A DNA stretch of 9,217 bases, from positions 1 through 9,217 of the forward strand of contig DDFA01000052.1 of assembly GCA_002336975.1 (NCBI GenBank), read 5' to 3'. The position numbers and the translations under genes were made by a program. This DNA is from Phyllobacteriaceae bacterium UBA1940 (lineage in GTDB: Bacteria > Pseudomonadota > Alphaproteobacteria > Rhizobiales > Rhizobiaceae). Below the pieces are notes generated by a model. It did not search any database. It worked only from the letters and a program-made list of their open reading frames with translations, and was not told the DNA's origin. Position 1 is the stretch's first letter; every line of letters starts with the position of its first letter. Shown here piece by piece: positions 7,439 to 9,217 of this stretch.

Positions 7439-7640
7439 CCGTCATTCCCCGGCCGCGCAGCCGAACCCGGCAACCGGCGTCGTGACGGTCGAGAATTGGG
7501 CGGTGTGGGTTCCGGCAACAACGTCGCGCCGTCATCCTCGGGCTTGTCCGTGGGGGCCGCCGTCAGGATGGTCGAAAAACGCGCCGGTTCAAAGGGTTAC
7601 TGACAAGCAGCAGATTCCCGGGACAAGCCCAGGAATGACG
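7439..7640. repeat. mosaic of short dispersed repeat units (CGTCATYC... type)
   Basis: Three related units occur. CGTCATTCC begins at 7440, within a GC-rich stretch ending near 7476. CGTCATCCTCGGGCTTGTCC lies at 7530-7549. An inverted copy at 7621-7640 matches the second in 17 of 20 positions when reversed. The third unit is part of a hairpin: ATTCCCGGG and CCCAGGAAT (7614-7636) pair over 9 positions with one mismatch and a 5-nt loop. The CGTCATCCTCGGGCTTG wording is like palindromic repeats dispersed in intergenic regions of rhizobia. The element class is an inference from memory. Confidence 0.55.
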
Positions 7641-7732
7641 TCCCGGGAGGGCCTGCAAAAAATCATCGCAATTTCTATCCCCACCCCCAAATTGTTCCCC
7701 GACAATACCCTGCACCAGACACGGAGACACGC

Positions 7733-8185
7733 ATGGACAGGGAGGGTGGCGACGATCGGCAAATGCAGATGCTTCAGCGCATCGTCGCCATGCTGTTTTC
7801 ACTGTCGCAACTGGCCTGCCGCTCGACCAATCGCTCGCGCATCGTTCGCCGCGCCGTCTGCTGGTTCCTCGCGCTCGCTCTGTCGCCCGCCAAAAACCTC
7901 GTCGCCGGCGTCGCTTATGACCTCGATCTTCACGCCGATCTGTCCGATCTCGAATTTTCAGGCTCGGCTGACTCCGTCGACGATCTGATGCAACTTGCCG
8001 AGGCGCTCGCCGAACTGGCGCACACGCTCCAGACCCTGGTCTGTCTGATCGACCAGCTCGCCCCGGCCGAGCGCGCGCAGGCCCAAAGAACCATATCACG
8101 CCGCATCGCCACGTTCTTCCAGTTCATGCCGGCGTTTGAGACAACGGCCATGGCTATCGCCGCGCCTTACCCCGACACGTCCTGA
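7733..8185 (+). CDS. hypothetical protein, 150 aa, family not recognised
   Basis: I do not recognise a family. The reading frame is supported by a GGAG ribosome-binding site 6 nt before the ATG, by strong G/C bias at third codon positions, and by a sensible protein-like composition. The overlapping leftward frame (8099-7563) is Arg/Pro/Gly-rich and looks like a shadow. Residues 11-30 form an amphipathic or hydrophobic stretch. Residues 41-63 (from AVCWFLALAL) are hydrophobic and preceded by basic RSRIVRR, compatible with one membrane-associated helix with a positive-inside flank. An acidic patch (63-85) and a Leu/Ala-rich helix (about 84-110) follow. No cleavable signal peptide is evident. 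It stands alone, convergent with an XRE gene 91 bp away, and downstream of a repeat cluster. The function is unknown. Confidence 0.65.
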   Translation: MDREGGDDRQMQMLQRIVAMLFSLSQLACRSTNRSRIVRRAVCWFLALALSPAKNLVAGVAYDLDLHADLSDLEFSGSADSVDDLMQLAEALAELAHTLQTLVCLIDQLAPAERAQAQRTISRRIATFFQFMPAFETTAMAIAAPYPDTS

Positions 8186-8276
8186 CCGCGCGCATCGTCC
8201 GTCTTTTTCACGGCCCGCCGGCCTCCGGCGCCGGCCGCGCCGGCGCGCGCCCTTGAGCGACCGGACGACAGCAGCC
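8186..8276. other. convergent intergenic region with dense GC-rich dyads
   Basis: This 91-bp gap lies between two converging genes. GCCGGC occurs three times (8217-8222, 8230-8235, 8239-8244), allowing several alternative GC-rich hairpins. An outer inverted repeat, TCGTCCG (8195-8201) with CGGACGA (8262-8268), encloses them. This may help end transcription from both sides. The only T-run (8204-8208) precedes the GC hairpins for rightward transcription, and reads as an A-run for leftward transcription. A standard intrinsic terminator is therefore not shown for either gene. Confidence 0.4.
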
Positions 8277-8666
8277 CTACAGATCGCGTTCTTCGGCAAG
8301 CCGCCGCAGCTCGCGCTGCAGGCGCTCGATGATCTGCGCCGTGTCGGCATGCATCTTCTGCAGTTTTTCCATCTGCGCGGCGATCGCCAGCATCGGGTCG
8401 GGGCCGACATCGTCGACCGGCGCTTCGCCGACGCCGTGCAGCAGCCAGACCAGGTTGACGTCGAGCACCCGCTCGATCAGCGCCAGATGTTCGACGCTGG
8501 GTTCGGAACGGTCGCTTTCCCATTCCTGGATGGTTTTTGGCTTGACGCCGACGCGGCGGGCAACGACCGAGATCGCCAGGCCCTTGGATTCGCGGGTGCG
8601 CGACAGCCTGCCGCCCAGCGTATCGGCGTCCGGCGGTTGATTGTGCAGCGTTCGAATGACGGCCAT
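8277..8666 (-). CDS. XRE-family helix-turn-helix regulator with C-terminal helical tail
   Basis: This 129-aa protein has a Cro/CI-type DNA-binding domain at about residues 17-77: LGGRLSRTRESKGLAISVVA, a turn at RRVGVKPKTI, the QEWESDRSEPS end typical of the family, then HLALIERVLDVNLVWLLHG. After a linker rich in Asp, Pro and Gly (80-91), residues 91-127 are a long charged helix (MEKLQKM...IIERLQRELRRLAEERDL) with heptad-like Leu/Ile spacing, probably a dimerising coiled coil. The ATG at 8666 is preferred over an in-frame TTG at 8711. A GGGG tract lies about 8 nt upstream of the ATG, and the extension has no family-like content. It lies downstream of the UPF0178 gene on the same strand (101-nt gap) and converges on the 150-aa gene. 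Its target genes are unknown. Confidence 0.85.
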   Translation of the reverse strand: MAVIRTLHNQPPDADTLGGRLSRTRESKGLAISVVARRVGVKPKTIQEWESDRSEPSVEHLALIERVLDVNLVWLLHGVGEAPVDDVGPDPMLAIAAQMEKLQKMHADTAQIIERLQRELRRLAEERDL

Positions 8667-8767
8667 GACGGACACCCCGGGCTGATTCCTGAGCGGCGAC
8701 GCTACGCTCAATCGCCTTGTTGCGGCAGTCGCCCAGCGACGTAAGCTGCGCCGAACGCGCCTTCGCC

Positions 8768-9217
8768 TCAGCCCGGACCGGCCCGCGCCGCGCGGCGGAT
8801 CGTCAGGTCGAGCGTGGACAGGAAGGCCGACCGGTCGCGCGCCGAAAATGCGGAGTTGTAGCCCTTCGATTCGCCGGTCTCGCGCAGGTGTTTTCCAAGG
8901 TCGCGCATCGCCACCGCCATGCCGATGGTCTCGGGCGTGAACGGCCGTCCGGAGGGCGACAGGGCGTGGACGCCGTTTTCCACCAGCCGGGCGGCGAGCG
9001 GGATGTCGGCGGTGATCGCGACGTCGCCGGGCCTGGCGTTGTCGACGATCCAGTCGTCGGCGGCGTCGGCGCCCTTGGCGACCACGACGTTCCTCACCAT
9101 CGGGTCGCGCGAGGGACGCAGCCCGCCATTGGAAACAAAGATCGTCACCAGCCCGTGCCGTTCGGCGACGCGCAGCACCTCGTCCTTCACCGGGCAGGCG
9201 TCGGCGTCGACGAGGAT
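8768..9217 (-). CDS. UPF0178 (YaiI/YqxD, DUF188) family protein, 5' end off right edge
   Basis: The visible 149 codons begin at ILVDADACPVKDEVLRVAE, the conserved family opening, so only the first one to three residues lie outside the window. A GTG at 9190 inside this motif is not the start. Further family features are the VSNGG region, VAKGADAADDWIVDNARPGD, an ITADIPLA segment with a conserved Asp, ALSPSGRPFTPETIG, and a closing RDRSAFLSTLDLTIRR. Length is normal for the family. To my knowledge the family is grouped with PIN-like folds because of its conserved acidic residues, which hints at nucleic-acid or metal binding; no activity is established. It is followed on the same strand by the XRE gene after 101 nt. 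Confidence 0.93.
   Translation of the reverse strand: MLVDADACPVKDEVLRVAERHGLVTIFVSNGGLRPSRDPMVRNVVVAKGADAADDWIVDNARPGDVAITADIPLAARLVENGVHALSPSGRPFTPETIGMAVAMRDLGKHLRETGESKGYNSAFSARDRSAFLSTLDLTIRRAARAGPG

Larger units (their letters stand above)
7295..7732. other. intergenic region without a gene, upstream of both gcvT and the 150-aa gene
   Basis: About 440 bp separate the riboswitch leader from the next rightward gene. The open frames crossing it run through the riboswitch and repeats and have no family-like sequence, so I call no gene. It should contain the gcv promoter (leftward) and that of the 150-aa gene (rightward), but I cannot place either with confidence. It holds a short perfect inverted repeat (7338-7354) and at least three copies of a CGTCATYC-type repeat unit (7439-7640), listed separately. 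Confidence 0.6.

Noticed and set aside
7193..7603. Rightward open frame of 136 codons across the riboswitch and repeats
   Set aside because: It reads the antisense of a clear riboswitch and repeat units and has no protein-like pattern.
8195..8268. Canonical intrinsic terminators for the converging genes
   Set aside because: The T-run at 8204-8208 is on the wrong side of the GC hairpins for both directions.
7733..8666. Toxin-antitoxin pair formed by the 150-aa gene and the XRE gene
   Set aside because: The genes converge rather than form an operon, and the 150-aa protein shows no toxin family features.
8728..8740. Small GTCGC/GCGAC hairpin after the UPF0178 gene as a terminator
   Set aside because: Only 5 bp and no T-tract; this level of symmetry is expected by chance in GC-rich DNA.
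1..9217. CRISPR array, tRNA, rRNA, prophage or insertion sequence
   Set aside because: No regularly spaced direct repeats, cloverleaf-like sequence, rRNA motifs, transposase or integrase coding sequence was seen on either strand.

Overview
The window looks like a chromosomal, mostly core-genome stretch from a GC-rich alphaproteobacterium, probably a member of Rhizobiales near Mesorhizobium or other Phyllobacteriaceae. This rests on strongly GC-biased codon use, rhizobial-type ParE and GcvP sequences, a gcvT-gcvH-gcvP operon led by a tandem glycine riboswitch, and short palindromic intergenic repeats of a kind common in rhizobia. The genus is an inference and was not tested by any search.

Layout, left to right. 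(1) The 5' part of parE (topoisomerase IV subunit B) runs leftward off the edge from 473. (2) A 196-bp divergent control region holds a candidate parE promoter and an AT-rich patch with three small palindromes. (3) A rightward two-gene unit follows: a small XRE-type helix-turn-helix protein (TTG start, 670-933), then, 7 nt later, a SulP-family anion transporter with a C-terminal STAS domain (941-2686). (4) The SulP gene overlaps the 3' end of gcvP tail to tail by 22 bp. (5) The leftward glycine-cleavage operon is gcvT (7046-5940), gcvH (5935-5567), then gcvP (5475-2665). gcvT and gcvH are almost fused; gcvH and gcvP are separated by 91 bp carrying a strong palindromic hairpin. (6) The gcvT leader is a two-aptamer glycine riboswitch whose parts can be read directly, including a plausible Shine-Dalgarno-sequestering switch. 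(7) About 440 bp without genes (7295-7732) holds short inverted-repeat elements. (8) An unrecognised 150-aa protein (7733-8185, rightward) faces an XRE-type regulator with a C-terminal helical tail (8666-8277, leftward). (9) A UPF0178/YaiI-family gene (DUF188) runs off the right edge; only its first one to three codons are missing.

How the genes work together. GcvP, GcvH and GcvT are the P, H and T proteins of the glycine cleavage system. With the L protein, encoded elsewhere, they convert glycine and tetrahydrofolate to CO2, ammonia, NADH and 5,10-methylene-THF. The riboswitch most plausibly turns the operon on when glycine is abundant by freeing the gcvT ribosome-binding site. The XRE and SulP genes look like a self-contained transporter and regulator unit. 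I see no defence island, prophage, CRISPR array, tRNA, rRNA or insertion sequence. The most rewarding parts are RNA- and operator-scale structures rather than a new protein system.
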